Shown: piece by piece, positions 25,440 through 34,247 of the stretch | How positions within the stretch are numbered: position 1 is the first letter of the stretch | How the letters are laid out: each line of letters opens with the position of its first letter | From: an uncultured Bacteroidia bacterium | GTDB lineage: Bacteria; Bacteroidota; Bacteroidia; Bacteroidales; UBA932 | Direction: 5' to 3' | Length of the DNA stretch: 64,000 nt | Assembly (NCBI GenBank): GCA_902794005.1 | Contig: CADBFO010000009.1 | Location: forward strand, 1 to 64,000 | The notes under the pieces: model-generated | Database searches by the model: none | Seen by the model: only the letters and a program-made list of their open reading frames with translations | What the model was told of the DNA's origin: nothing | Position numbers and translations under genes: made by a program

Positions 25440-27782
25440 TTACCAGCCGATGGTGACGGGGACGCCGTCGGGGCTGTTGGGGAAGCGAAGGAACAGGGTG
25501 CGGCTGAACGAGTCCCAGCTGGCAGACGGGGCATGGCCCGCAGCACCAGACGCAACAGCTGCACCACCCCCACCGGCAACACCACCAGACACCCCGGCAA
25601 CAGCTGCACCACCCCCACCGGCAACGCCACCAGACACCCCGGCAACAGCTGCACCACCCCCACCGGCAACGTCATCAGCACCAGGCCTTCCATCAACACC
25701 ACCAGACACCCCGGCAACAGCTGCACCACCCCCACCGGCAACCGTGACCGTCTCCCCGGCGACGGAGATGGAGACGGGGGCGGCGGGAAGGAGGATGCGG
25801 GTGACGTTGTAGGTGTCCTCGGGGCCTTTGCACAGGTAGGAGAAGCGGCGGCGGGAGCGCTTCTGCTCGTACGCACGGCTGGCGGCGGCCAGGATGCAGG
25901 GCGCCTTCCCGGCCCGGGAAACATCGTAAAACAACGCTTGTGTGCCGGCGGGAACCTCGCGCCGGGCGTAAACCGGCAATGCGGGGTCGTAGAGGTCCAC
26001 GAGGCAGCCTTCGGCTACAAACGGCTCTGTCACAGGGCTTTCGTCCATCACGGCCACCACGCGGTACGGGCCGCGGTCCAGCACGATGGCATTGCTCGTT
26101 TCCATGGGGCCGATGCACGCCTGAACGGCCTCCAGCAGCGGTTTCTCGGCTCCGGCGGAAAGAACGAAGGCCGAAGGGTCCTGCCGGATGAGCGTAAGGC
26201 TCCCCCGGCCCACAGGATAGACGCCTGCGGCCAGACCGGCCGAAGCCTCGGAGCCAGCCAGCCCCAGCAAGCCGAAAAGATGCCCGGAGGGAGTTTCAAA
26301 GGTGTTTTCACCCGTATTCCACCATTCCTGCACGCTCTGGTACGGGTCGGTGTCCGTGCCGCAATAGACCAGATGCCCGCCGCCCCGCACCCAATCGGCC
26401 AGAAAAGTGTGGGCCGACGGGTCCAGCGGTTTCATGTTTGAATAGGTCATCAGCAGCACCTCCACACCTACGAGCGCTTTGGCAAAACCCAGGTTTTCCA
26501 AATGCGTGATTCCCACCGGACAGCCCCGCTTGAGAAAAGGCATCGCCAGGCCAAAGAAGCCCGACAGCGAAGTGTCCCGCTGGAACATCAGCGAATTGGC
26601 CATGAGCACCGACACGCGGGAGGGCTGCGCCGGAGCCACGGGCATATCCTGCAGCGCCCCGGTCATTACCTGCATCAGGGAGGCATAGGAAGCGGGAATC
26701 CGGGATTTTTCCTCCGACCCGGGACTCACCGGATACAGTTTCTCATAGATGCGCTCGGGCCAGGGCATGATTTCGTATGAGTCCACCTGGGGATAGAGCA
26801 GCTGCGCGGTGAAGGTGGCCTGGTAGTTGCGGCGGAAGTCCTCCCAGTCCCGCGGCCGGTCTTCGATGGGGTCGGTGAGGAACCAGAGCCGACGGCCGGT
26901 GGGAGCCGTCATGGAAGCCATGCAGCCATATTCCAGAAAAGCCGTCTCGAACACCCGCTCCCGCGAAACCCCGCCATAGCGGTTCAGGACCCGGGACGTG
27001 CCGGTCCACACCTGGGCGATGTACCCGTCCACGCAGGGAAGCGACGCCAGGGATGCTTCGGGGCTGACAATCTGCCATTGGGTATAGTTGATGAGTGAGT
27101 GCGTGGGCACATAGCAGCGGATGTCGCGGCCCAGGCTGCGGCCATATTCCTTGGCGTAGGTAAACGCCTCGTCCAAAGCCCGATAATACAGATAATATTT
27201 GAGTTTGGCGGTCCGGTACGCGGCCTCCGGAGACTCCTCCCGGCTCTGCCACGGCGTCCCGTAATACGCCTCCCACTCCCGCTTGAAGGCGTCGGAATAG
27301 CCGGCGGCCTGCCAGAACTCGGGTTCCTCCAGGAAAATGTGGTCCACACCGGCGTCGATGACCCGTTTGATCTGCCGCTCCTTGAAATACCGGAGGTAAT
27401 TCTCCGTCGGGACGATATAGGGCACATGGCGGCCATGCCAGAGCGTGTCACCCGCGGCGGTCACCTGTCCTTCGTCCAGATGCGGCTTCCCGTCCCATCG
27501 GCCCAGGAAATAATCCTGGTAGGCGCCCCAGGCGATGCCGGTCATGAAATGCGTCTCGTAGCCCCGCTCGCGCCAGGAGGCCAGGCGGTCTTCCAGGGCA
27601 CCGCCGCCGGGAGAGCCCGGATTGCCGCCCACTCCGTACACCATCACCGCATCGGCCCGGTTGTCCAAAGTGGGACGCCATCCCTGGGATGTCTGGAAAG
27701 TGGTTTTGGCGTTGTCCGGGGAGGGAGCACCGCAGGCTCCCAGAAGAATCAGGACCAAAAAAAAAGACGAAACACGGCACAT
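25440..27782 (-). CDS. Large exported lipoprotein of unknown function, possibly a glycoside hydrolase
   Basis: 780 aa, no family recognised. The signal peptide ends LLGAC (lipobox Cys 16). The first half looks like a TIM-barrel enzyme: VMVYGVGGNPG, YIVPTENYLRYFKERQIKRV, DHIFLEEPEFW, VPTHSLINYTQWQIV and YEIMPWPERIYEKLYP. The middle (about 380-620) has a beta/alpha part with LLMTYSNMKPLDPSAHTFLA and GGHLVYCGTDTDPY, as in glutamine-amidotransferase-like domains of some glycosidases. The end is a beta-domain (SWDSFSRTLFLRFPNSPDG) interrupted by a Gly/Ala/Val repeat tract of about 70 residues. The 9-A run at 27757-27765 lies in the signal-peptide codons. The glycosidase role is inference only. Confidence 0.75.
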   Translation of the reverse strand: MCRVSSFFLVLILLGACGAPSPDNAKTTFQTSQGWRPTLDNRADAVMVYGVGGNPGSPGGGALEDRLASWRERGYETHFMTGIAWGAYQDYFLGRWDGKPHLDEGQVTAAGDTLWHGRHVPYIVPTENYLRYFKERQIKRVIDAGVDHIFLEEPEFWQAAGYSDAFKREWEAYYGTPWQSREESPEAAYRTAKLKYYLYYRALDEAFTYAKEYGRSLGRDIRCYVPTHSLINYTQWQIVSPEASLASLPCVDGYIAQVWTGTSRVLNRYGGVSRERVFETAFLEYGCMASMTAPTGRRLWFLTDPIEDRPRDWEDFRRNYQATFTAQLLYPQVDSYEIMPWPERIYEKLYPVSPGSEEKSRIPASYASLMQVMTGALQDMPVAPAQPSRVSVLMANSLMFQRDTSLSGFFGLAMPFLKRGCPVGITHLENLGFAKALVGVEVLLMTYSNMKPLDPSAHTFLADWVRGGGHLVYCGTDTDPYQSVQEWWNTGENTFETPSGHLFGLLGLAGSEASAGLAAGVYPVGRGSLTLIRQDPSAFVLSAGAEKPLLEAVQACIGPMETSNAIVLDRGPYRVVAVMDESPVTEPFVAEGCLVDLYDPALPVYARREVPAGTQALFYDVSRAGKAPCILAAASRAYEQKRSRRRFSYLCKGPEDTYNVTRILLPAAPVSISVAGETVTVAGGGGAAVAGVSGGVDGRPGADDVAGGGGAAVAGVSGGVAGGGGAAVAGVSGGVAGGGGAAVASGAAGHAPSASWDSFSRTLFLRFPNSPDGVPVTIGW
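25548..25746. repeat. In-frame 45-bp minisatellite in the 780-aa lipoprotein gene
   Basis: The core GCAACAGCTGCACCACCCCC recurs at 25552, 25597, 25642 and 25714. The spacings are 45, 45 and 72 bp, all multiples of three, so the frame is kept. It encodes GGGGAAVAGVSGGVA repeats near the C-terminus. Confidence 0.9.
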
Positions 27783-27797
27783 GGAACCATTTTTTTG

Positions 27798-27805
27798 TAA
27801 AGATA
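27798..27805 (-). promoter_or_regulatory. Possible -7 box (TATCTTTA)
   Basis: On the minus strand TATCTTTA lies 15 nt before the ATG of the 780-aa lipoprotein gene. The last base departs from TAnnTTTG. A similar TAACTTTA (27841-27848, plus strand) precedes the divergent DUF1080 gene. Confidence 0.4.
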
Positions 27806-27868
27806 GCCATAAATTGGGATATTATTTGACAAAAAAAACTTAACTTTAAGCATTCAAACAAACATGAT

Positions 27869-29152
27869 ATGAAAAAGACTCTCTTCACCTTTGCGGCCAC
27901 TGCCCTGGCACTGTGCATGGCCGTTTCCTGTACGGACAAAAACAACACCCTCACCTCCAAGGAGAAGGCCGACGGATGGCAGCTCCTGTTCGACGGCCAG
28001 ACGCTGGACGGCTGGCGAGACTACAACGGAACAAGCCTCACCGGCCCGTGGGAGGTGGTGGACGGCACCATCCAGGCCGATGGCGGAGGCAGCGACGCCA
28101 ACGGTTATATCGTCACGGAGCGCGAGTTTTCCAACTTCCACCTCAAATGGGAATGGAAAATCTCCCGCGGCGGCAATTCCGGCATGCTCTATCACGTGGT
28201 GGAAGCCCCTCGATACAGCGTTCCTTATGTGACCGGTCCCGAGTACCAGCTCATCGATGACGAGAACTGGGAGGCGGTGAACGGCTACCCGCTGGAGCCC
28301 TGGCAGCGCTGCGCCGTGGATTATGCCATGTATGTCCCCGATTTCGAAGCCCGTCAGCTGAATCCTGCCGGCGAGTGGAACCAGTCGGAGATCATCTTCG
28401 ACAACGGCCATGTGACCTATCTCCTCAACGGCAAGGTTACCGTGGAGTTCGACGCCTGGACCCCGGACTGGCATGCCCGCAAGAACGCCGGCAAGTGGGA
28501 GAACGCCCCGGAATACGGCCTGGCCCGCAGCGGCCACATCTGTCTGCAGGACCACGGCTATCCTGCCTGGTTCCGCAATGTGAAAATCAAGGAACTCCCC
28601 TCCAAGCCCGCTGAGAAAGACCTCTTCAACGGAAAAGACCTCACCGGCTGGACCCTTTACGGAAAAGACAAATGGTATGTGGAAAACGGCGAGCTCGTCT
28701 GCGAAAGCGGTGAAGACTTCTCCGAATACGGCTACCTGGCCACCGACGATTATTATGACAACTTCGACCTCACCGTAGAGTTCAAGCAGGAGGCCAACGG
28801 CAACTCCGGCGTGTTCTTCCGCAGCACCGTCACCCCTCCCGCCATCGTTTCCGGCTGGCAGGTGGAAGTGGCTCCCAAGGGCAACGACACCGCCGGCATT
28901 TACGAGTCCTATGGCCGCGGCTGGCTGGTGCAGATTCCCGACGAGAAGGAAAACATTCTCCGGGAAGGGGAATGGAACACCCTCCGCATTCTGGCCGAAG
29001 GCAATCGCATCCAGACCTGGCTCAACGGCGAGCCCATGGTAGATATCACGGACGACAAGGTGGGTGCCGGCAAGGGCCGCATCGCCCTCCAGATCCACGA
29101 TGGCGGCGGCATCAAGGTACGCTGGCGCAACCTGCACGTCAAGACCCTCTAA
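27869..29152 (+). CDS. Lipoprotein with two DUF1080 (3-keto-disaccharide hydrolase-like) domains
   Basis: 427 aa with a lipoprotein signal (MAVSC, Cys21). Two tandem DUF1080 jelly-roll domains are seen: the first from GWQLLFDGQTLDGWRDYNG to about residue 245, the second from DLFNGKDLTGWTLYGKDKWY to the end. Each carries the family pattern of FDG/FNGKxLxGW, NFxLxxE(W/F)K and GNSG(M/V)xxR-like GNSGMLYH and GNSGVFFR. DUF1080 proteins bind or cleave modified sugars. The next gene begins 10 nt after its stop, so they are probably co-transcribed. Confidence 0.93.
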   Translation: MKKTLFTFAATALALCMAVSCTDKNNTLTSKEKADGWQLLFDGQTLDGWRDYNGTSLTGPWEVVDGTIQADGGGSDANGYIVTEREFSNFHLKWEWKISRGGNSGMLYHVVEAPRYSVPYVTGPEYQLIDDENWEAVNGYPLEPWQRCAVDYAMYVPDFEARQLNPAGEWNQSEIIFDNGHVTYLLNGKVTVEFDAWTPDWHARKNAGKWENAPEYGLARSGHICLQDHGYPAWFRNVKIKELPSKPAEKDLFNGKDLTGWTLYGKDKWYVENGELVCESGEDFSEYGYLATDDYYDNFDLTVEFKQEANGNSGVFFRSTVTPPAIVSGWQVEVAPKGNDTAGIYESYGRGWLVQIPDEKENILREGEWNTLRILAEGNRIQTWLNGEPMVDITDDKVGAGKGRIALQIHDGGGIKVRWRNLHVKTL

Positions 29153-29162
29153 AACCTGCCGG

Positions 29163-30377
29163 ATGAAACGCTTCTTCCCGCTCCTTCTGGCCGCATGCCT
29201 TCTTTTCGGCTGCAAGGCCAAAGACCATTACACAGTCATCATTTCCCTGGACGGAAGCCGCTGGGACTATGCCGATTACTACGACATGCCCTTCTTCGAC
29301 TCCCTGGCCACGGTAGGCGTGAAGGCCCGGATGGAGCCGTCGTATCCCTCTTCCACCTTCCCCAACCACTACACCATGGCCACCGGCCTGGTGCCGGACC
29401 ATCACGGCCTGGTGAACAACAGCTTCTGGAATCCCGACACGGAGCACGGTTATTCCCTGGGAGACCCTGAATCCCGCTACGACCCCCGCTACTACGGGGG
29501 CGAACCCGTCTGGATTACGGCCCAGAAACAGGGGGTGAAATGCGGCGTGGTGTACTGGGTGGGGTCGGACATTCCCATCGGCCCGGAAGGGAACGAATAT
29601 CCCACCTACTACCGCGTATGGGACGAGCAGCCGCACTGGGACTTCGACCAGCGGGTCGATGAAATCGTGCGCCTGATGAGCCTCCCCAAGGAAGAGCGCC
29701 CGCGCCTGGTGATGGGCTATTTTGACGAGCCCGACCATCAGGGGCATGTGTACGGCCCCTTCGCCCCGGAGACCAAGGAGATGGCCGAGCGCATGGACAG
29801 CCTCATGCACGCGCTGTTCCTCCGCCTGAAAGCCCTTCCCCACGGAAACAGAATCAACTTCATCCTGACCGGAGACCACGGCATGACGGAAATCTCCCCG
29901 GAGCGTTTCGTTGCCTGGTACGATGTGGTTCCCGAAGAGTGGACCGAACGCATCGTGGGCAACAACCCTACCAGCATCTGGGCCCGGGAGGGTTATGTGG
30001 ACAGTCTCTACAACCGCCTTTCACAGGTGGAGCACCTGCGCGTCTGGAAACACGGAGAAGTACCCGGGTATCTGCACTATGGAACCTCCAACCGGCTGGG
30101 GGACCTCATTGTGGACCCGGAACTGGGCTGGCAGTTCAACTTCGCCCCGTCCCGCAACAAGGGGACCCACGGCTTCGACTGCAAGGAAACCGACATGATG
30201 GTGGCGTTCCGCGCCGTGGGACCGGACTTCAAATCGGCTTATGAAGCACCTTACACCGAAGGCGAAAAGTCTTCGTTCCGCAACATCGACCTGTATCCCC
30301 TGCTCTGCAAGCTGTTGGGCGTGAAACCGGCTCCGGTGGACGGAAAATCGGAAAGAATTCAACACATCCTCAAATAA
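29163..30377 (+). CDS. ENPP-type nucleotide pyrophosphatase/phosphodiesterase, lipoprotein
   Basis: The start MKRFFPLLLAACLLFGC at 29163 gives 404 aa with a lipobox Cys17; the longer in-frame extension overlaps the previous gene and has no signal. Alkaline-phosphatase-superfamily motifs are present: VIISLDGSRWDY (metal Asp30), the nucleophile Thr65 in SSTFPNHYTMATG, GYFDEPDHQGHVYGP and TGDHGMTEI. It should cleave phosphodiester or pyrophosphate bonds in the periplasm or at the surface. Its final A overlaps the ATG of the next gene (ATAATGG). Confidence 0.93.
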   Translation: MKRFFPLLLAACLLFGCKAKDHYTVIISLDGSRWDYADYYDMPFFDSLATVGVKARMEPSYPSSTFPNHYTMATGLVPDHHGLVNNSFWNPDTEHGYSLGDPESRYDPRYYGGEPVWITAQKQGVKCGVVYWVGSDIPIGPEGNEYPTYYRVWDEQPHWDFDQRVDEIVRLMSLPKEERPRLVMGYFDEPDHQGHVYGPFAPETKEMAERMDSLMHALFLRLKALPHGNRINFILTGDHGMTEISPERFVAWYDVVPEEWTERIVGNNPTSIWAREGYVDSLYNRLSQVEHLRVWKHGEVPGYLHYGTSNRLGDLIVDPELGWQFNFAPSRNKGTHGFDCKETDMMVAFRAVGPDFKSAYEAPYTEGEKSSFRNIDLYPLLCKLLGVKPAPVDGKSERIQHILK

Positions 30378-32302
30378 TGGCAAAACATTTCACCCTCCCC
30401 TATGAAGGTGGGCTCATCGAAAAGAACCTGCCGCAGGGCATTCTCCATTCCTACGAGAAAATCTGGACCCATGTGTATCCGGAATCCCGCCCCGCATCCT
30501 ACGAAATTGCCGATTTCATCGTTAATTCCATCAATGCCCACAAGGACGGCCTGTTCCGCCTGGGGCTTACCACCGGCAACACGCCTACATCCCTGTATAA
30601 TGAACTGGCCCGCCGCTGCCGCGACGGAAAAGTGTCGTTCAAGAACGTGGAGATTGTTTCCATCGATGAGTATTACCCCTCCTCGAAAGACGAGGCCCAG
30701 AGCCGCAACCACCTCCTTCACGACGCCCTGCTGGACAAGGTGGACATCCTGAAGGAAAACGTCCACATCCCCGACGGAACGGTTCCGCAGGAGAATGTGA
30801 GCAAATACTGTGTCCAGTTCGACGCAATGGCCCGGGGACTGGATCTCCTGGTCATCGGCGTGGGCGAGCAAGGGCAGGTGGGCTTCAACGAGGCCGGCTC
30901 CAACGAAAAGACCCGCACGCGCGCGGTTCGCCTCTCCTATGCTTCCCGCAAGCGCCATGCCGGCAATTTCAACAACGACATATCGGCCACGCCGGACAAA
31001 GCCATCACCATGGGCATCAGCACCATGATGAGCGCCAAAAAGATTATCCTGATGGCCTGGGGCGAGGACAAAGCCCCTACCGTCAAGGCCATTTCCGAAG
31101 GGCCGAAGACGACGGATTGCCCCGCGTCCCTCCTGCAGAACCACGACCACATCTCCCTTTATGTGGACGAGGCGGCCGCCAGCCTTCTCACCCGCAGCGA
31201 GTCGCCCTGGCTGGTGGGGCCCTGCGACTGGACGCCCAAGTTCATCCGCAAGGCCGTGGTCTGGCTGTGCGAAGTCACCGGAAAACCCATCCTCAAACTC
31301 ACGGAAAAGGACTATCTGAACAACAACCTGAGCGAACTCCTGGAGGTGGCCGGACCGTTTGACAAAATCAACATCGATGTCTTCAACGACCTGCAGCACA
31401 CCATTACCGGATGGCCCGGCGGAAAACCCAATGCCGACGACAGCACGCGCCCGGTGAAGGCCACCCCCTTCCCGAAGACCGTCCTCATCTTCTCCCCCCA
31501 CCCGGACGATGACGTGATTTCCATGGGCGGAACCTTCATCCGTCTGGCAAGGCAGGGCCACAATGTGCATGTGGCTTATCAGACCTCCGGAAACGTGGCC
31601 GTTCACGACGACGTGGTGCTCCAGCACATGGACGCCGCCTTCCAGCTGGGCTTTGCCGACAAGTTCGCCGAAGTGAAGGCCCTGGTGGACAGCAAGATTC
31701 CCGGCGAACCGGAACCCCGCGCCCTCCTGGAGATGAAAGGGGCCATCCGCCGCAGCGAAGCCCGCAGTGCCGTGCGGTCCTTCGGCCTGAATGACGACAC
31801 CAACGCCCATTTCCTGAACCTCCCGTTCTACGAAAGCGGCGGCATCAAGAAAAATCCTCGCACCCAGGCCGATGTGGACATCATCAAAGACTTGATTCAG
31901 AAGCTGAAACCCCACATGATTTTCATGGCCGGAGACCTGGCCGACCCGCACGGGACGCATCGCGTGTGCACAGAGGCCGCCATGGAAGCCCTGGACCAGC
32001 TCCGCGAGGAAGGAAACGAGTGGATAAAGGAACTCCACGTGTGGCTGTACCGCGGCGCCTGGATGGAGTGGGAACTGGGCCGCGTGGACATGGCCGTACC
32101 GCTGAGTCCCGACGAAGTGGTGAAAAAGCGCCACGCCATCTTCCGCCACCTCTCGCAGAAGGACATCGTCCCCTTCCCGGGCGAAGATCCGCGTGAATTC
32201 TGGCAGAGGGCCGAAGAGCGCACCCAGAACACCGCCCGCCTCTACGACCGGCTGGGCATGGCCGAATACCAGGCCATCGAAGTGTTCCTGAAGCTCTATT
32301 AA
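30377..32302 (+). CDS. NagB-like (glucosamine-6-P deaminase family) fused to a PIG-L/LmbE deacetylase
   Basis: 641 aa. Residues 1-330 are a NagB-fold domain with GLTTGNTPTSLYNEL, VEIVSIDEYYP (the conserved Asp) and GVGEQGQVGFNEAGS. Compared with the canonical DGHIAFNE motif the Asp and the ring-opening His are both Gln here, while the Glu stays. From about 365 a LmbE-type zinc deacetylase follows with SPHPDDDVISMGG, RRSEARSAVRSFG and DPHGTHRVCTEA. The fusion is common in Bacteroidota and links deacetylation and deamination of GlcNAc-phosphate. The altered motif raises doubt whether this copy is a deaminase. It starts on the last base of the ENPP gene. Confidence 0.88.
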   Translation: MAKHFTLPYEGGLIEKNLPQGILHSYEKIWTHVYPESRPASYEIADFIVNSINAHKDGLFRLGLTTGNTPTSLYNELARRCRDGKVSFKNVEIVSIDEYYPSSKDEAQSRNHLLHDALLDKVDILKENVHIPDGTVPQENVSKYCVQFDAMARGLDLLVIGVGEQGQVGFNEAGSNEKTRTRAVRLSYASRKRHAGNFNNDISATPDKAITMGISTMMSAKKIILMAWGEDKAPTVKAISEGPKTTDCPASLLQNHDHISLYVDEAAASLLTRSESPWLVGPCDWTPKFIRKAVVWLCEVTGKPILKLTEKDYLNNNLSELLEVAGPFDKINIDVFNDLQHTITGWPGGKPNADDSTRPVKATPFPKTVLIFSPHPDDDVISMGGTFIRLARQGHNVHVAYQTSGNVAVHDDVVLQHMDAAFQLGFADKFAEVKALVDSKIPGEPEPRALLEMKGAIRRSEARSAVRSFGLNDDTNAHFLNLPFYESGGIKKNPRTQADVDIIKDLIQKLKPHMIFMAGDLADPHGTHRVCTEAAMEALDQLREEGNEWIKELHVWLYRGAWMEWELGRVDMAVPLSPDEVVKKRHAIFRHLSQKDIVPFPGEDPREFWQRAEERTQNTARLYDRLGMAEYQAIEVFLKLY

Positions 32303-32312
32303 CCGCAAGCCG

Positions 32313-32407
32313 GGTGGCCACTAATTTGTTGTGGCTCAATACTTTACGAATAATCCTCTGCGCTTTTTGCGCAGAGGATTATATGTAAACGGCTGACGGA
32401 TAGCAAC

Positions 32408-32419
<12 letters not shown>
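32313..32419. repeat. 107-bp palindromic element, copy 4
   Basis: GGTGGC...GCCACC around a dyad centred on 32366, loop TTTTT. It lies between convergent genes 11 nt after the NagB-LmbE stop. The final codons and stop (GGT GGC CGG TAA) of the OhrR-like gene are its right end. Confidence 0.9.
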
Positions 32420-32854
<435 letters not shown>

Positions 32855-32859
32855 GGGAA

Positions 32860-33474
32860 TTAAAGCATTTCTTCGATATCCTTGGCGAAATCCTTGGGCT
32901 CGACTACGGGGGCGAAGCGCTTGACGACGGAACCGTCGCGGGACACGAGGAACTTGGTGAAGTTCCACAGGATGTCGCTGTCTTTTTCCACGCTCTTGCT
33001 AATTCCCTTGAGCATCTTCTGGGTTGCCTTGGCCTTGAGGCCGTGGTACTCCTCGGTGGGAGCCTGGGTCTTCAGGTACTCGAAGACAGGTTCGGCATTG
33101 GGTCCGTTCACGTCGGTCTTGGCCATGAGCGGGAAGGTAACGCCATGGTTCAGGCGGCAGAATTCCTCGATTTGCTCGTTGGTACCAGGTTCCTGGCCGG
33201 CGAACTGGTCGCAAGGGAAGCCGATGACCACCAGTCCTTTGTCCTTATACTGCTGGTACAGGGCCTCCAGGCCGTCGTACTGAGGGGTGAAACCACACTT
33301 GGAAGCGGTGTTCACAATCAGAAGGACCTTGCCTTCATAGTCCTTGAAATTCACCTCCGCACCCTTGTTGCTGAGGGTTTTGAAATCGTAAATACTAGCC
33401 ATTTTCTGTCCGTTTTGTGCGGTAGCGCTCAGGGCGAAAAGGGCCGTAAGCGCTACCAGGATTAACTTTTTCAT
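32860..33474 (-). CDS. Glutathione peroxidase-family protein, exported
   Basis: 204 aa with a signal peptide (LFALSATAQ). NTASKCGFTPQY has the peroxidatic Cys60, FPCDQFAGQEPG has the catalytic Gln with a cysteine, and WNFTKFLV has the catalytic Trp and Asn. Such Cys-type enzymes reduce organic peroxides, usually with thioredoxin. It ends 5 nt before the OhrR-like gene and follows a ferritin-like gene, forming an oxidative-stress operon. Confidence 0.95.
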   Translation of the reverse strand: MKKLILVALTALFALSATAQNGQKMASIYDFKTLSNKGAEVNFKDYEGKVLLIVNTASKCGFTPQYDGLEALYQQYKDKGLVVIGFPCDQFAGQEPGTNEQIEEFCRLNHGVTFPLMAKTDVNGPNAEPVFEYLKTQAPTEEYHGLKAKATQKMLKGISKSVEKDSDILWNFTKFLVSRDGSVVKRFAPVVEPKDFAKDIEEML

Positions 33475-33479
33475 GAATT

Positions 33480-33938
33480 TTAGAGCTGTTTGATGAGCCA
33501 GTTCTGTTTGCCGATGAATTTGATCATGTCCAGCTGTCCCTGCATCCAGTACATATCCTCTTCCTCATCCTGGTAATAACCCTTGAGGAGGTCGAAGGTG
33601 GTGAGGTCTTCGGCCACGGCAAGGGTAGCCTTGCCCAGATTGGGGACTTCGCGGAGAGAGACCTCCAGATCGGCCTTCAGGAATTCTTCGGCATCGGTGA
33701 AGATGGTCTGGGCGGGAGCGGCCTCGACTTTGGCTTCGCCGCCAAGGTCGATGATGCGGTCGATGAATTTGTCCACCCAGCCCATTTCCTCGGTGGAATG
33801 GTCGGCGTACTTATCGGCCAGTTTGGTAAGGCCCTGGGCTTTGAAAACCTTGCTCTGAACCTTGTGCTGCATGCTCTGGGCTGCGAGGCCGGTAGCATAG
33901 GCCTGCAGAATCTGGATAGAAGTCTGTGTGTTCATCAT
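33480..33938 (-). CDS. Ferritin-like (bacterioferritin/Dps-type) protein
   Basis: 152 aa of predicted four-helix type. ADKYADHSTEEMGWVDKFIDRI looks like an iron-binding helix with E/H ligands, and DLLKGYYQDEEEDMYWMQGQLDMIKFIG ends the bundle with E...D/H-type residues. It may store iron or limit Fenton chemistry. It heads the operon with the peroxidase and the OhrR-like regulator; the stop is 5 nt before the peroxidase start. Confidence 0.85.
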   Translation of the reverse strand: MMNTQTSIQILQAYATGLAAQSMQHKVQSKVFKAQGLTKLADKYADHSTEEMGWVDKFIDRIIDLGGEAKVEAAPAQTIFTDAEEFLKADLEVSLREVPNLGKATLAVAEDLTTFDLLKGYYQDEEEDMYWMQGQLDMIKFIGKQNWLIKQL

Positions 33939-33973
33939 GTATATGCGTTTATTGGTTTATATCGTTCACGATG

Positions 33974-33981
33974 CAAAGATA
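33974..33981 (-). promoter_or_regulatory. -7 box (TATCTTTG) of the peroxide operon
   Basis: On the minus strand TATCTTTG, preceded after a 19-nt spacer by CTTG (34001-34004), one base off the -33 consensus TTTG. The ferritin ATG is 35 nt downstream. Confidence 0.75.
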
Positions 33982-33994
33982 CGACAATTCTTTT

Positions 33995-34010
33995 ATATCG
34001 CAAGCGATAT
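33995..34010. promoter_or_regulatory. Probable OhrR/MarR operator ATATCGC-AA-GCGATAT
   Basis: A perfect 7+2+7 palindrome that covers the -33 element of the ferritin-peroxidase-regulator promoter. MarR-type repressors bind palindromes of this size, and the operon encodes one. Confidence 0.65.
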
Positions 34011-34027
34011 TTTAAAAAGTTTTTGTG

Positions 34028-34134
34028 CGTGGCTCGTAAGCGGTTGTTTGTGAGGCGCTTACGCAAAATCCTCTGCGCTTTTTGCGCAGAGGATTATATG
34101 CAAAACGCTGTGTATCAGCCGATTGCGCGCCACG
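34028..34134. repeat. 107-bp palindromic element, copy 5
   Basis: CGTGGC...GCCACG around a dyad centred on 34081, loop TTTTT. It is 17 bp beyond the operator of the peroxide operon and 113 bp from the next gene, between genes of the same direction. Confidence 0.88.
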
Positions 34135-34247
34135 CCAGGGAGGGCAGCGGACGCTTCCGGACGGGACGGAAGGCCTCCAGGACGGGGCGACGGGCCACCG
34201 GGGGGGGGCCGAAGGGGGCAAGCGGACCGCAAACGGTCCGCGGAGGG
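34135..34247. other. Gene-free G-rich stretch ending in a hairpin
   Basis: It contains a run of nine G (34200-34208). An 8-bp hairpin GCGGACCG-CAAA-CGGTCCGC (34222-34241) lies 6 nt past the stop of the minus-strand transglutaminase gene. The hairpin may end that transcript but has no T-tract. Confidence 0.45.

Noticed and set aside
25208..26441. Plus-strand open frames of 82 and 389 codons overlapping the 780-aa gene
   Set aside because: They read the minisatellite on the wrong strand (Pro/Thr/Asn-rich repeats) and extend antisense to a gene with a proper signal peptide.
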